From Gammaproteobacteria bacterium (lineage in GTDB: Bacteria > Pseudomonadota > Gammaproteobacteria > UBA9214): a stretch of DNA of 9,794 nucleotides. Below the pieces are notes generated by a model. The model was not told the DNA's origin. It worked only from the letters and a program-made list of their open reading frames with translations, and did not search any database. Positions within the stretch are counted from its first letter, which is position 1. Each line of letters begins with the position of its first letter. Shown here piece after piece: positions 1 through 5,909 of this stretch. Position numbers and translations under genes: made by a program. Location: contig JAOUCV010000055.1 in NCBI GenBank assembly GCA_029859555.1, positions 1-9,794 on the forward strand, given 5' to 3'.

Positions 1-2
1 TG

Positions 3-605
3 CACAACAAGCTTGAAACGCTGCAGAGCGAGTTGCTCATGGAGGCTGCCTACTTTATTGTCATGGAAAGAGCTGTCGAAAATACAAAAAGAGCAATAGA
101 CAGGGGGGTCAATGTTCGTGTGCTCACCAATTCTCTGGCGTCCAACGATGTGCTTGCCGCCCACGCCGGCTATTCACAAACGCGCAAGGAATTGATCGCC
201 AACGGGATGGAAATCTACGAATTGCGTCCAGATGCCGTTGCCGTCAAGCAACGGAACTATACGGCGGAATCGAAGACCGGCCTCCATGCGAAGGCAATGG
301 TCTTTGATCGTGAGTCGGTATTTATCGGTAGTTTCAACCTTGATCCCCGCTCGGCCAACATCAACACCGAGGCAGGCCTGTATGTCGAGAGTCCCGAACT
401 GGCAGGACAGGTGGCGGAATTTATGGATGAGGGTGTGCGCCCGGAGAACAGCTACCGGGTATTGCTGGATGACGAGGGAAATCTGGTCTGGGTAACCGAG
501 ATCGATGGCGAGGAAGTGCGATACGATGATGAACCGGAGACAACCTTCGGACAGCGCTTCATGTCTGACTTTATATCGATACTGCCAGTGGATGATCACC
601 TGTAA
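3..605 (+). CDS. Phospholipase D-family protein, C-terminal part (cardiolipin synthase-like)
   Basis: The frame is open from the left edge of the window, so the gene is 5'-truncated and only about 200 C-terminal residues are present. They hold one complete HKD motif (H-A-K-A-M-V-F-D, bases 285-308), followed by the G-S-F-N-L-D-P-R-S segment typical of the second catalytic half of phospholipase D-type enzymes. The family uses paired HKD motifs to form a phospho-histidine intermediate and transfers or hydrolyses phosphatidyl groups at the membrane. The tail, with acidic stretches and a conserved-looking S-Y-R-V-L-L-D segment, resembles the ClsC/YmdC-type group of cardiolipin synthase-like proteins in Gammaproteobacteria. 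The first HKD motif and any membrane anchor lie outside the window, so I cannot separate a cardiolipin synthase from another PLD hydrolase. No strong terminator follows the stop. Confidence 0.9.
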   Translation, partial: HNKLETLQSELLMEAAYFIVMERAVENTKRAIDRGVNVRVLTNSLASNDVLAAHAGYSQTRKELIANGMEIYELRPDAVAVKQRNYTAESKTGLHAKAMVFDRESVFIGSFNLDPRSANINTEAGLYVESPELAGQVAEFMDEGVRPENSYRVLLDDEGNLVWVTEIDGEEVRYDDEPETTFGQRFMSDFISILPVDDHL

Positions 606-969
606 ATCCGGCCATGACGATTAGGGCCTGGCGCCCAGTTGTATAACAGCAGCAGGTTGATTATATGGCAATGGTCGTGAAGGACTGCCACAGGATATGG
701 TTAAGGCCTTTACCGCTGGTCAATACAAGCAGCTGGAAGAACTGACTCGGAATTGGAAGCCGGGGCAGTGTGAGCGCGATATTACTATTACAGCTGAATT
801 TAACCAGACTAAGCCATTACTTCGAATCTACGTTTCTGCTCGAAGGGCTAACTTCCATGTTACATCCATGCCGTGTTTGCGTAGAATCGGGTTTCCCGGT
901 GTTATCCGGACCGGTAACCTGTGGACGCCTTGCCAGGCGTATCTTGAGAATTTCTGCTGGAATCATGTA
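606..969. other. 364-base intergenic stretch with no recognised gene
   Basis: This stretch separates the PLD-family gene from uup. Bases 697-969 are open in the uup frame, and a second frame is open from a GTG at 770 to a TAA at 968-970, which overlaps the uup ATG (TAATG). Neither translation resembles a protein I know. Both use many codons that are rare in the neighbouring genes (ATA, TTA, CTA, AGA), and bases 780-860 look more AT-rich than the flanks. A 6-base inverted repeat (CTTCGA/TCGAAG, 14-base loop) sits at 820-845. A short GC-rich repeat near 624-636 has no T-tract, so I do not call it a terminator. The stretch probably contains the uup promoter, but no convincing -35/-10 pair stands out. 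Confidence 0.5.
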
Positions 970-2859
970 ATGCCATTACTGCGACTGAGCAACATTTCAC
1001 TGGCCTTTGGCCATCGGGCCCTGCTGGACAAGGCAGACCTGGAAATCACCCGCGGTGAGCGTGTCTGCCTGGTGGGCAGAAACGGAGAGGGAAAATCCTC
1101 GTTGCTGCGTATTCTCAGTGGTGAGGTGATTGCTGATGATGGTGAATTATGGGTACGCCCGGGTGTGCGCATTGCCTGTCTGGCACAGGAAGTTGGCATG
1201 GACAGTAACGACAGTGTATTTGATGTCGTTGCTGGTGGATTGCCGGAACTGGGCAAGTTGATATCTGATTATCATCACGTCGTTAGCGAACTGGCACATT
1301 CAGATTCCCCGGCTTTGCTGAAGCGCTTGTCAGAGTTGCAACATGACCTGGAAGCGGCCAATGGCTGGCAGTTGGAACAGCGTGTAGAGAGCGTCTTGTC
1401 ACGTCTTGAGCTTGACAGCGATGCGGTTTTTCATTCGCTATCCGGTGGCTGGCGACGGCGGGTGATGCTGGCGCGTGCGCTGGTTTGTGAACCGGATGTG
1501 TTGCTGCTGGATGAGCCGACCAATCACCTTGATATTGAGGCAATCATCTGGCTGGAAGCGTACATGCTCGATTACCCCGGTGCCTTGCTGTTTGTCAGTC
1601 ATGACCGCGCATTTGTGCGGCGGCTGTCGACAAAGATTATTGAACTGGATCGCGGCCAGCTGACGTCATGGCCGGGCAGCTACGACGATTACGTGCGTCG
1701 CAAGACCGAACAGCTTGAAGTTGAGGAGCGACACAATGCGCTGTTCGATAAAAAACTGTCCCAGGAAGAGGTCTGGATTCGCCAGGGGATAAAGGCGCGG
1801 CGAACACGTAATGAAGGCCGGGTGAGGGCGCTGAAAGAGCTGCGCGAACAACACCGGTTACGGCGTAACCGCGGTGGCAAAGCCAAACTGCAGCTCGATA
1901 AGGGCGAGAAGTCCGGCAAGCTGGTGTTCGAGACAGAGCATGTCGATCTGGCCTTTGGCGAGAACACCGTGATCAAAGGCCTCTCGACGACCATCATGCG
2001 CGGCGACCGGATTGGCATCATCGGCCCGAATGGTGCCGGCAAGTCGACCCTGATCAGGGTATTACTGGGTGAATTGCTACCCGATAGCGGTCAGGTTCGC
2101 AGTGGCACCAGACTGCAGGTCGCCTATTTCGATCAGCAGCGTGACCAGCTCGATCTGGATAAATCGGTTATGGATAACGTTGCAGAAGGCAGCCAGCATG
2201 TCACGGTAAATGGTCGTGATCGCCACGTGGCCAGCTACTTACGCGATTTTTTGTTTCCGCCGGAACGTTTGCAGTCACCGGTCAGTACCCTGTCCGGTGG
2301 CGAGCGCAACCGGCTATTGCTGGCACGTCTGTTTGCACGGCCGGCAAACCTGCTGATTATGGATGAGCCGACCAATGATCTGGATGTGGAGACGCTGGAG
2401 CTGCTAGAAGAGTTGCTGATGGAGTATGACGGTACCCTGTTGCTGGTCAGTCATGACCGCGCCTTTCTTGATAACGTGGTTACCCGCTCACTGGTGTTTG
2501 AGGGGGAGGGCGTCATCGGTGAATATGTCGGTGGCTATTCTGACTGGCTGGCACAGAAGAATGAGAAGAAACCTGCCGGCCAGGCACGCACTAGTCAGGT
2601 TAACCGGCAGCCTGCGTCTGCTGATGTTGCAGTGAAGCCAAAGAAACTGTCTTACAAGGATCAGCGCGAGCTGGACGATCTGCCAAAACAGATTGAGGTG
2701 CTGGATGCCGAACAGGCGCAGCTACAGGAAGCGATGGGCGAACCGGGTTTCTATCAGCAGGATAATGAGAAGGTGGCCGCAGCGCTGGCGCGTCTGGAAG
2801 AGGTCGGGGCAGCGTTGGAGGCTTGCTACAATCGTTGGGAAGAACTGGATGCCGGGTAG
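970..2859 (+). CDS. uup: ABC-F family ATPase Uup
   Basis: A soluble ABC protein of 629 residues with two ATPase cassettes and no membrane segments, close to the usual Uup length of about 635. Cassette 1 has Walker A G-R-N-G-E-G-K-S (36-43), signature L-S-G-G-W (157-161) and Walker B L-L-L-D-E-P-T-N-H-L-D (178-188). Cassette 2 has Walker A G-P-N-G-A-G-K-S (352-359), signature L-S-G-G-E (441-445) and Walker B ending D-E-P-T-N-D-L-D (about 472). The charged linker between cassettes is the ABC-F interdomain region, and the last 90 or so residues look like the coiled-coil, nucleic acid-binding C-terminal domain of Uup. In E. coli Uup affects transposon excision, replication-intermediate handling and ribosome function; its exact role is not settled. 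I chose ATG 970 because homologous sequence begins there (P-L-L-R-L-S-N-I). The frame stays open upstream to 697, but that part looks non-coding. A weak TGGA lies 8 bases before the start. Confidence 0.93.
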   Translation: MPLLRLSNISLAFGHRALLDKADLEITRGERVCLVGRNGEGKSSLLRILSGEVIADDGELWVRPGVRIACLAQEVGMDSNDSVFDVVAGGLPELGKLISDYHHVVSELAHSDSPALLKRLSELQHDLEAANGWQLEQRVESVLSRLELDSDAVFHSLSGGWRRRVMLARALVCEPDVLLLDEPTNHLDIEAIIWLEAYMLDYPGALLFVSHDRAFVRRLSTKIIELDRGQLTSWPGSYDDYVRRKTEQLEVEERHNALFDKKLSQEEVWIRQGIKARRTRNEGRVRALKELREQHRLRRNRGGKAKLQLDKGEKSGKLVFETEHVDLAFGENTVIKGLSTTIMRGDRIGIIGPNGAGKSTLIRVLLGELLPDSGQVRSGTRLQVAYFDQQRDQLDLDKSVMDNVAEGSQHVTVNGRDRHVASYLRDFLFPPERLQSPVSTLSGGERNRLLLARLFARPANLLIMDEPTNDLDVETLELLEELLMEYDGTLLLVSHDRAFLDNVVTRSLVFEGEGVIGEYVGGYSDWLAQKNEKKPAGQARTSQVNRQPASADVAVKPKKLSYKDQRELDDLPKQIEVLDAEQAQLQEAMGEPGFYQQDNEKVAAALARLEEVGAALEACYNRWEELDAG

Positions 2860-2881
2860 GGAATCGGCAGGCAGCTTCTGC

Positions 2882-3445
2882 TCAGGCGCGCGAGATGTAC
2901 TCGCCGGTGCCGGTGTTGACCTTGATATGCTCGCCCGAGGTCAGGTATTCAGGGACCTGTACCACCAGTCCGGTGCTGAGGGTGGCCGGCTTGGTGCGGG
3001 AAGAGGCTGATGCGGCTTTCATGCCGGGTGCGGTGTCTGTGATTTCCAGCACCACGGTCGTTGGCAGCTCAATGCCGAGAATGTTTTCATCGGCCGTCAT
3101 GGCGACGATGCCTTCCAGGTCTTCAGTCAGGTACAGCAGTTCTTCCTGCAGGTCTGCTGTGTTGAGCATGTATTGCTCAAAATTTTCCCTGTCCATGAAG
3201 GTGCAACTGTCAGCATCCTGAAACAGGAACTGGACACCGCGTCGTCCGTAGTCGACGGTCTGTACAACCTCGTCACCCTTGAAACGGTTTTCATATTTCT
3301 GCCGGGTGACGAGATCCAGGCCACGTACCTTGTAGAGGGTGCTGCCGCTGCGCGAAGACGGACTTTGTACATCCAGTCCCTTGATCAGAATGTTGCGCCC
3401 GTCAATATCGAGCACCAGTCCTTTTTTCAGGTCACTTGCTTTCAT
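2882..3445 (-). CDS. efpL: Elongation factor P-like protein EfpL (YeiP)
   Basis: This 187-residue protein matches the EF-P paralogue YeiP, renamed EfpL, in length (190 in E. coli) and throughout the sequence. An N-terminal KOW-like domain (about 1-65) carries the ribosome-facing loop Q-S-P-S-S-R-S-G-S-T (27-36). Two OB-fold domains follow and contain T-A-P-G-M-K-A-A-S-A-S and K-P-A-T-L-S-T-G-L-V-V-Q-V-P-E-Y. EF-P family members bind between the P and E sites and help ribosomes through polyproline and related stalls. At the loop tip, where EF-P has a modified lysine, this protein has Arg32, aligned with Arg33 of E. coli EfpL, so it is the EfpL type rather than EF-P. It starts 12 bases after the slyD stop, so the two are probably co-transcribed. 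It converges on uup with a 22-base gap. No strong ribosome binding site is visible, which fits translation within an operon. Confidence 0.94.
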   Translation of the reverse strand: MKASDLKKGLVLDIDGRNILIKGLDVQSPSSRSGSTLYKVRGLDLVTRQKYENRFKGDEVVQTVDYGRRGVQFLFQDADSCTFMDRENFEQYMLNTADLQEELLYLTEDLEGIVAMTADENILGIELPTTVVLEITDTAPGMKAASASSRTKPATLSTGLVVQVPEYLTSGEHIKVNTGTGEYISRA

Positions 3446-3457
3446 GCCGGTTGAGTC

Positions 3458-3946
3458 TCAGGCGTCGTGCTGGTGTCCGCCCGGCCCGTGCACATGACCA
3501 TGCTCAAGTTCTTCTGCGGTGGCATCACGAATATCCATGACGATAACTTCAAAGTTGAGAGTGACGCCGGCCAGCGGGTGGTTGCCATCAACAACAATCG
3601 TGTCATCTTGAACGCTCTTGACCGTGACCACGACCATTTGGCCGTCCGGACCCTCGGCATTGAACTGCATGCCGGCTTCAATTTCCTGCTCCGGCGGGAA
3701 CATGCTGCGTGGAACATCCTGTGCCTTGGCTGCATCATGGATGCCATAGGCTTCTTCCGGCGGAATGGTTACCGAGAAGGTATCGCCGCTGGCTTTACCG
3801 GATAATGCGTTCTCAAGACCGGGAATGATGTTGCTGGCGCCGTGTAAATAGCAGAAGCTGCCATCTTCAGATTTGTCGAGAATGTTGTCGTCACTATCTT
3901 TCAGGGTGTAGTTGAGGGTGACGACGTGATTGTTGGCTATCTGCAT
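3458..3946 (-). CDS. slyD: FKBP-type peptidyl-prolyl isomerase SlyD
   Basis: A cytosolic isomerase/chaperone of 162 residues that accelerates cis-trans proline isomerisation; in E. coli SlyD also binds nickel and supports hydrogenase maturation. The FKBP fold is split by the insert-in-flap chaperone domain, as in SlyD. Recognisable pieces are Y-L-H-G-A-S-N-I-I-P-G-L-E (33-45), E-E-A-Y-G (flap junction), the I-F region, and V-V-D-G-N-H-P-L-A-G returning to the FKBP core. The end, E-E-L-E-H-G-H-V-H-G-P-G-G-H-Q-H-D-A, is a short tail with five histidines (149, 151, 153, 158, 160) and no cysteines. E. coli SlyD is 196 residues with a long His/Cys-rich tail. The start is supported by AGGAG (3954-3958) seven bases upstream. 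It is the first gene of a likely slyD-efpL operon. Confidence 0.95.
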   Translation of the reverse strand: MQIANNHVVTLNYTLKDSDDNILDKSEDGSFCYLHGASNIIPGLENALSGKASGDTFSVTIPPEEAYGIHDAAKAQDVPRSMFPPEQEIEAGMQFNAEGPDGQMVVVTVKSVQDDTIVVDGNHPLAGVTLNFEVIVMDIRDATAEELEHGHVHGPGGHQHDA

Positions 3947-4003
3947 GAAAAAACTCCTGTTATTTGCTGTATGTAGTGCCTGATGCTGTAGATTCGGCGG
4001 GAA

Positions 4004-4009
4004 ATAGTA
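4004..4009 (-). promoter_or_regulatory. Probable extended -10 promoter element for slyD-efpL
   Basis: Read on the minus strand, TACTAT is preceded by TGA, giving the TGn extended -10 form. Transcription would start roughly 50 bases before the slyD ATG. The hexamer 17 bases further upstream is a poor -35, which an extended -10 can tolerate. The inverted repeat at 4012-4027 sits immediately upstream of this -10, where a repressor would block polymerase. This is a motif match only. Confidence 0.4.
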
Positions 4010-4011
4010 TC

Positions 4012-4027
4012 ACAGTCTTTCGACTGT
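4012..4027. promoter_or_regulatory. Inverted repeat ACAGTC-N4-GACTGT, candidate operator
   Basis: A perfect 6-base inverted repeat separated by TTTC lies in the divergent region between slyD (minus) and the GIY-YIG gene (plus). It abuts the candidate slyD -10 on one side and ends 15 bases before the GIY-YIG ATG on the other. A nearly identical repeat occurs at 5496-5513 upstream of the DsrC-like gene. The position suits an operator; on the minus strand it could also be read as a GAAA-loop hairpin, but it lies upstream of the predicted slyD transcript. Confidence 0.4.
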
Positions 4028-4029
4028 TG

Positions 4030-4034
4030 GGTGA
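4030..4034 (+). promoter_or_regulatory. Ribosome binding site deciding the GIY-YIG gene start
   Basis: GGTGA matches the downstream part of an extended Shine-Dalgarno sequence and lies 8 bases before ATG 4043. It is too close to serve ATG 4037 and overlaps GTG 4031, so 4043 is the best of the three in-frame starts. Confidence 0.45.
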
Positions 4035-4042
4035 ACATGGAC

Positions 4043-4330
4043 ATGAACTGGCAGGTTTACATCATAGTTTGTACGGATAATTCGCTCTATACCGGCATTA
4101 CTACCGATGTAGAGCGGCGTTTCAGCGAACACATTGCGGGGAAGCAGGGCGCCCGCTATTTCCGTGGCCGCACGCCGCAGAAAGTGGTCTACCTGGAAAG
4201 CGCGCAAAACCGCAGCACGGCCAGCAAGCGCGAGGCAGCCATTAAAAAACTGCTGCGCGCGGATAAATTGCGCTTGATTGACTCTGCTTCCAATGAACTG
4301 AATGCAGCCGGGGTACGCCTCAGGACTTGA
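4043..4330 (+). CDS. GIY-YIG nuclease superfamily protein (YhbQ/UPF0213-like)
   Basis: A small single-domain protein of 95 residues. The GIY-YIG elements appear as V-Y-I-I (5-8) and L-Y-T-G-I-T (15-20), followed by T-D-V-E-R-R-F-S-E-H (21-30), which supplies the conserved arginine and histidine. Glu64 in S-K-R-E-A-A-I-K-K-L fits the metal-binding glutamate. Length and layout match E. coli YhbQ and the UPF0213 family, whose founding members are stand-alone nuclease domains implicated in DNA or nucleotide metabolism, with no settled substrate. In-frame starts at GTG 4031 and ATG 4037 would add four or two residues; I prefer 4043 from GGTGA spacing and because E. coli YhbQ begins a similar distance before its core. 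Its last 11 bases overlap the end of the convergent NYN gene. Confidence 0.87.
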   Translation: MNWQVYIIVCTDNSLYTGITTDVERRFSEHIAGKQGARYFRGRTPQKVVYLESAQNRSTASKREAAIKKLLRADKLRLIDSASNELNAAGVRLRT

Positions 4331-4874
4331 CGTCTGCCGACGCGGCCTGTTTTTTCCTGGGGGCGGACTTTCGGGATGGCTTCTTGGTTTCCAGCGTAAA
4401 CCAGTCATTGCTGGTGATTTCGTGGAAATGATCGGCCTCATCGGTCAGCAGTCGCGAGGTGGTTGCCGGCACGGCGGCAATTTCCACGCGCACGCCTTCC
4501 GCTTTCAAATGCCGCACCAGTTCGACGAAATCCGAGTCGCCGGACATGATGATAATGGTGTCGACCTTGTTGGACAGTTGTGTGGCCTTGATAGACAGCG
4601 GGATATCAGCACTTTTATGGCAAGGGCGAACGGATCCGTGGTAGTTGCTGTGCAGCCGCTCCTTCAATTTACTCGAGATCTGCTTGCCTTCACGAAAGTA
4701 CACCAGCCGGTTCAGGCCGCGGTTGCCCAGCAGGCGGGGAACCAGGGTGTCGAAATTCAGCATGGTATTCTGCTTGTTGGTTTCTGAATGAATGCTGCGC
4801 TCGATGTTGTTGCCATCAATCAGAATGGCAACAGACTGACTGATGTGGACGATACCGGTGTCTTCCTGTGTCAT
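4320..4874 (-). CDS. NYN domain protein (LabA/DUF88 family, PIN-like ribonuclease fold)
   Basis: A 184-residue protein with a NYN domain over about residues 12-165. Acidic motifs expected for a PIN/FLAP-like metal site are visible: I-L-I-D-G-N-N (17-23, Asp20), S-A-D-I-P-L-S around Asp90, and M-S-G-D-S-D-F (110-116, Asp113 and Asp115). The family is predicted to cleave or process RNA; most bacterial members have no known target. The C-terminus (about 168-184) is rich in lysine and arginine, probably a disordered nucleic acid-binding tail. I set the start at 4874 because A-G-G-G-A (4882-4886, minus strand) lies seven bases upstream; the frame is open to 4934 but the extra 20 residues are not family-like. 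It converges on the GIY-YIG gene with an 11-base overlap and diverges from the CopD-like gene. Confidence 0.88.
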   Translation of the reverse strand: MTQEDTGIVHISQSVAILIDGNNIERSIHSETNKQNTMLNFDTLVPRLLGNRGLNRLVYFREGKQISSKLKERLHSNYHGSVRPCHKSADIPLSIKATQLSNKVDTIIIMSGDSDFVELVRHLKAEGVRVEIAAVPATTSRLLTDEADHFHEITSNDWFTLETKKPSRKSAPRKKQAASADVKS

Positions 4875-4925
4875 AAAGCTGTCCCTGGTTAAAAGCGCAA
4901 AAGCAGCGCAGTGAAAGGCTGCCGT

Positions 4926-4935
4926 ATTGTACAAT
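4926..4935. promoter_or_regulatory. 10-base palindrome ATTGTACAAT between divergent genes
   Basis: This perfect palindrome lies in the 108-base gap between the NYN gene and the CopD-like gene. Each strand of it contains TACAAT, a good -10 hexamer, so it could be a shared divergent promoter core. An alternative plus-strand -10 is TAAAAT at 4948-4953, with TTGTAC 15 bases upstream. No strong -35 accompanies the palindrome on either strand, so its role is a guess. Confidence 0.3.
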
Positions 4936-4982
4936 GCGTCAGATTTTTAAAATACATATTCACGGTGTATCAGGAGTTAAAA

Positions 4983-5444
4983 ATGGGAATAGCCTTGTTA
5001 TTGCATTTACTGGCGGCGGTTGTCTGGGTTGGCGGGATGTTTTTTGCCTATGTGGCCTTGCGCCCGGTGGCGGCGGCACAACTGGAACCCCCTGCGCGGC
5101 TGACGCTGTGGGCTGGCGTATTCAAAGTGTTTTTCCCCTGGGTGTTCGCAGCGATCGTGACCTTGCTGCTAAGCGGATACTGGATGGTATTGTCTTTCTT
5201 TGGTGGCTTTGATGAGGTCGGGCTGCACGTGCACCTGATGATATGGGCCGGTTATGTGATGATGCTGCTGTTCTTTCATGTGTTCTTTGCGCCGTTCAAA
5301 CGCTTGAAACGTGCTATCGCTGCTGCAGACTGGCCGGGCGGAGCCAGGAGCCTGGCGCAGATCCGTGTCCTGATAGGAATTAATCTGTCAATTGGACTTG
5401 TCGTTGTTGCTATCGCCTCGGGTGGACGTTACCTGTTGTCCTGA
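4983..5444 (+). CDS. CopD-family four-helix membrane protein
   Basis: A 153-residue integral membrane protein with four predicted helices at about 1-26, 43-72, 82-104 and 126-150. It opens with the CopD-like segment containing L-L-H-L-L-A-A-V-V-W-V-G-G-M-F-F, and has histidines at 8, 82, 84 and 99 in or beside helices that could bind haem or metal. The R-Y segment near the C-terminus is also typical of this small stand-alone group. CopD proteins are linked to copper uptake, but single-domain versions like this, without CopC, have no proven function; a b-type haem role is also possible. AGGAG (4972-4976) six bases before the ATG fixes the start. No copper-related gene is adjacent, and the next gene lies 91 bases downstream. 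Confidence 0.82.
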   Translation: MGIALLLHLLAAVVWVGGMFFAYVALRPVAAAQLEPPARLTLWAGVFKVFFPWVFAAIVTLLLSGYWMVLSFFGGFDEVGLHVHLMIWAGYVMMLLFFHVFFAPFKRLKRAIAAADWPGGARSLAQIRVLIGINLSIGLVVVAIASGGRYLLS

Positions 5445-5495
5445 TATGCCGGTATTGACTTGCCAGCAGCAGGATCTGTGACTACAGTTTGGACA

Positions 5496-5513
5496 GACAG
5501 TTAGAAAACTGTC
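5496..5513. promoter_or_regulatory. Inverted repeat GACAGTT-N4-AACTGTC upstream of the DsrC-like gene
   Basis: A perfect 7-base inverted repeat with spacer AGAA ends 8 bases before the ribosome binding site of the DsrC-like gene. Its core, ACAGTT-N4-AACTGT, differs from the repeat at 4012-4027 by one base per arm, with the same spacing. It may be an operator or, if transcribed, a short 5'-leader hairpin. Confidence 0.4.
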
Positions 5514-5520
5514 AGTTACC

Positions 5521-5529
5521 AGGGAGGAG
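5521..5529 (+). promoter_or_regulatory. Strong ribosome binding site before a GTG start
   Basis: AGGGAGGAG lies six bases before GTG 5536. The nearby ATG at 5531 is out of frame and hits a stop after two codons (ATG ACG TGA), so the GTG is the real start of the DsrC-like gene. Confidence 0.7.
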
Positions 5530-5535
5530 CATGAC

Positions 5536-5886
5536 GTGACAGATTCCACAGGCAATAAGGGTACGGATAGTACGGATTTTCGCTATGCGCCATCTGGTTG
5601 GTCGAAGTTGGTGGCAGAGAGTAAAGCCTCGGCTGCAGGTCTGACACCGCTGGCTGAACACTGGGAGGCAGTGAATGCCTTGCAGGAGTTTTTCTCCCGC
5701 CATGATGAACCCGGCATCAATGCACGCGAGTTGCATGATGCACTGGAAGAAAAATTCCATAACCGGGGTGGTATGAAATATCTCTATCGTCTGTTTCCGG
5801 GTGGACCGGTGACGCAGGGTTGCCTGGTGGCCGGGCTTGAACCACCAGCCGGAAGCATGGATACAGGCTTCGGTAGCGTTAAGTAA
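5536..5886 (+). CDS. DsrC/TusE-family sulfur-relay-like protein lacking the catalytic penultimate cysteine
   Basis: A 116-residue soluble protein of the DsrC/TusE/DsvC family, whose members carry sulfur as persulfide or trisulfide on a flexible C-terminal arm, delivering it to tRNA thiolation (TusE) or to dissimilatory sulfite reductase (DsrC). Family marks are T-P-L-A-E-H-W-E-A-V (37-46), the helix leading to F-F-S-R, and K-Y-L-Y-R-L-F-P-G-G-P (81-91). The arm reads G-P-V-T-Q-G-C-L-V-A-G-L-E-P-P-A-G-S. Cys96 aligns with Cys B of DsrC. Eleven positions later, where Cys A should be, is Ser107. The protein then continues for nine residues (M-D-T-G-F-G-S-V-K) past where true DsrC stops. The N-terminal 15 residues are polar and not conserved. 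A standard sulfur-relay reaction is therefore unlikely; a regulatory or alternative one-cysteine role is inference. The 135-residue gene starts 23 bases downstream. Confidence 0.85.
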   Translation: MTDSTGNKGTDSTDFRYAPSGWSKLVAESKASAAGLTPLAEHWEAVNALQEFFSRHDEPGINARELHDALEEKFHNRGGMKYLYRLFPGGPVTQGCLVAGLEPPAGSMDTGFGSVK

Positions 5887-5909
5887 CCCCGGTTGTTCTG
5901 GTTATTTTT

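Noticed and set aside
2860..2881. Terminator between uup and efpL
   Set aside because: Only a four-base GCAG/CTGC stem with a three-base loop is present, with no T-tract on either side.
4875..4934. Longer NYN protein starting at 4934
   Set aside because: A-G-G-G-A seven bases before ATG 4874 gives a better start, and the 20 extra residues do not look like part of the domain.
5455..5488. Promoter with TTGACT (5455-5460) for the DsrC-like gene
   Set aside because: No acceptable -10 occurs at 16-18 bases; TACAGT lies 22 bases away, too far for a normal sigma-70 promoter.
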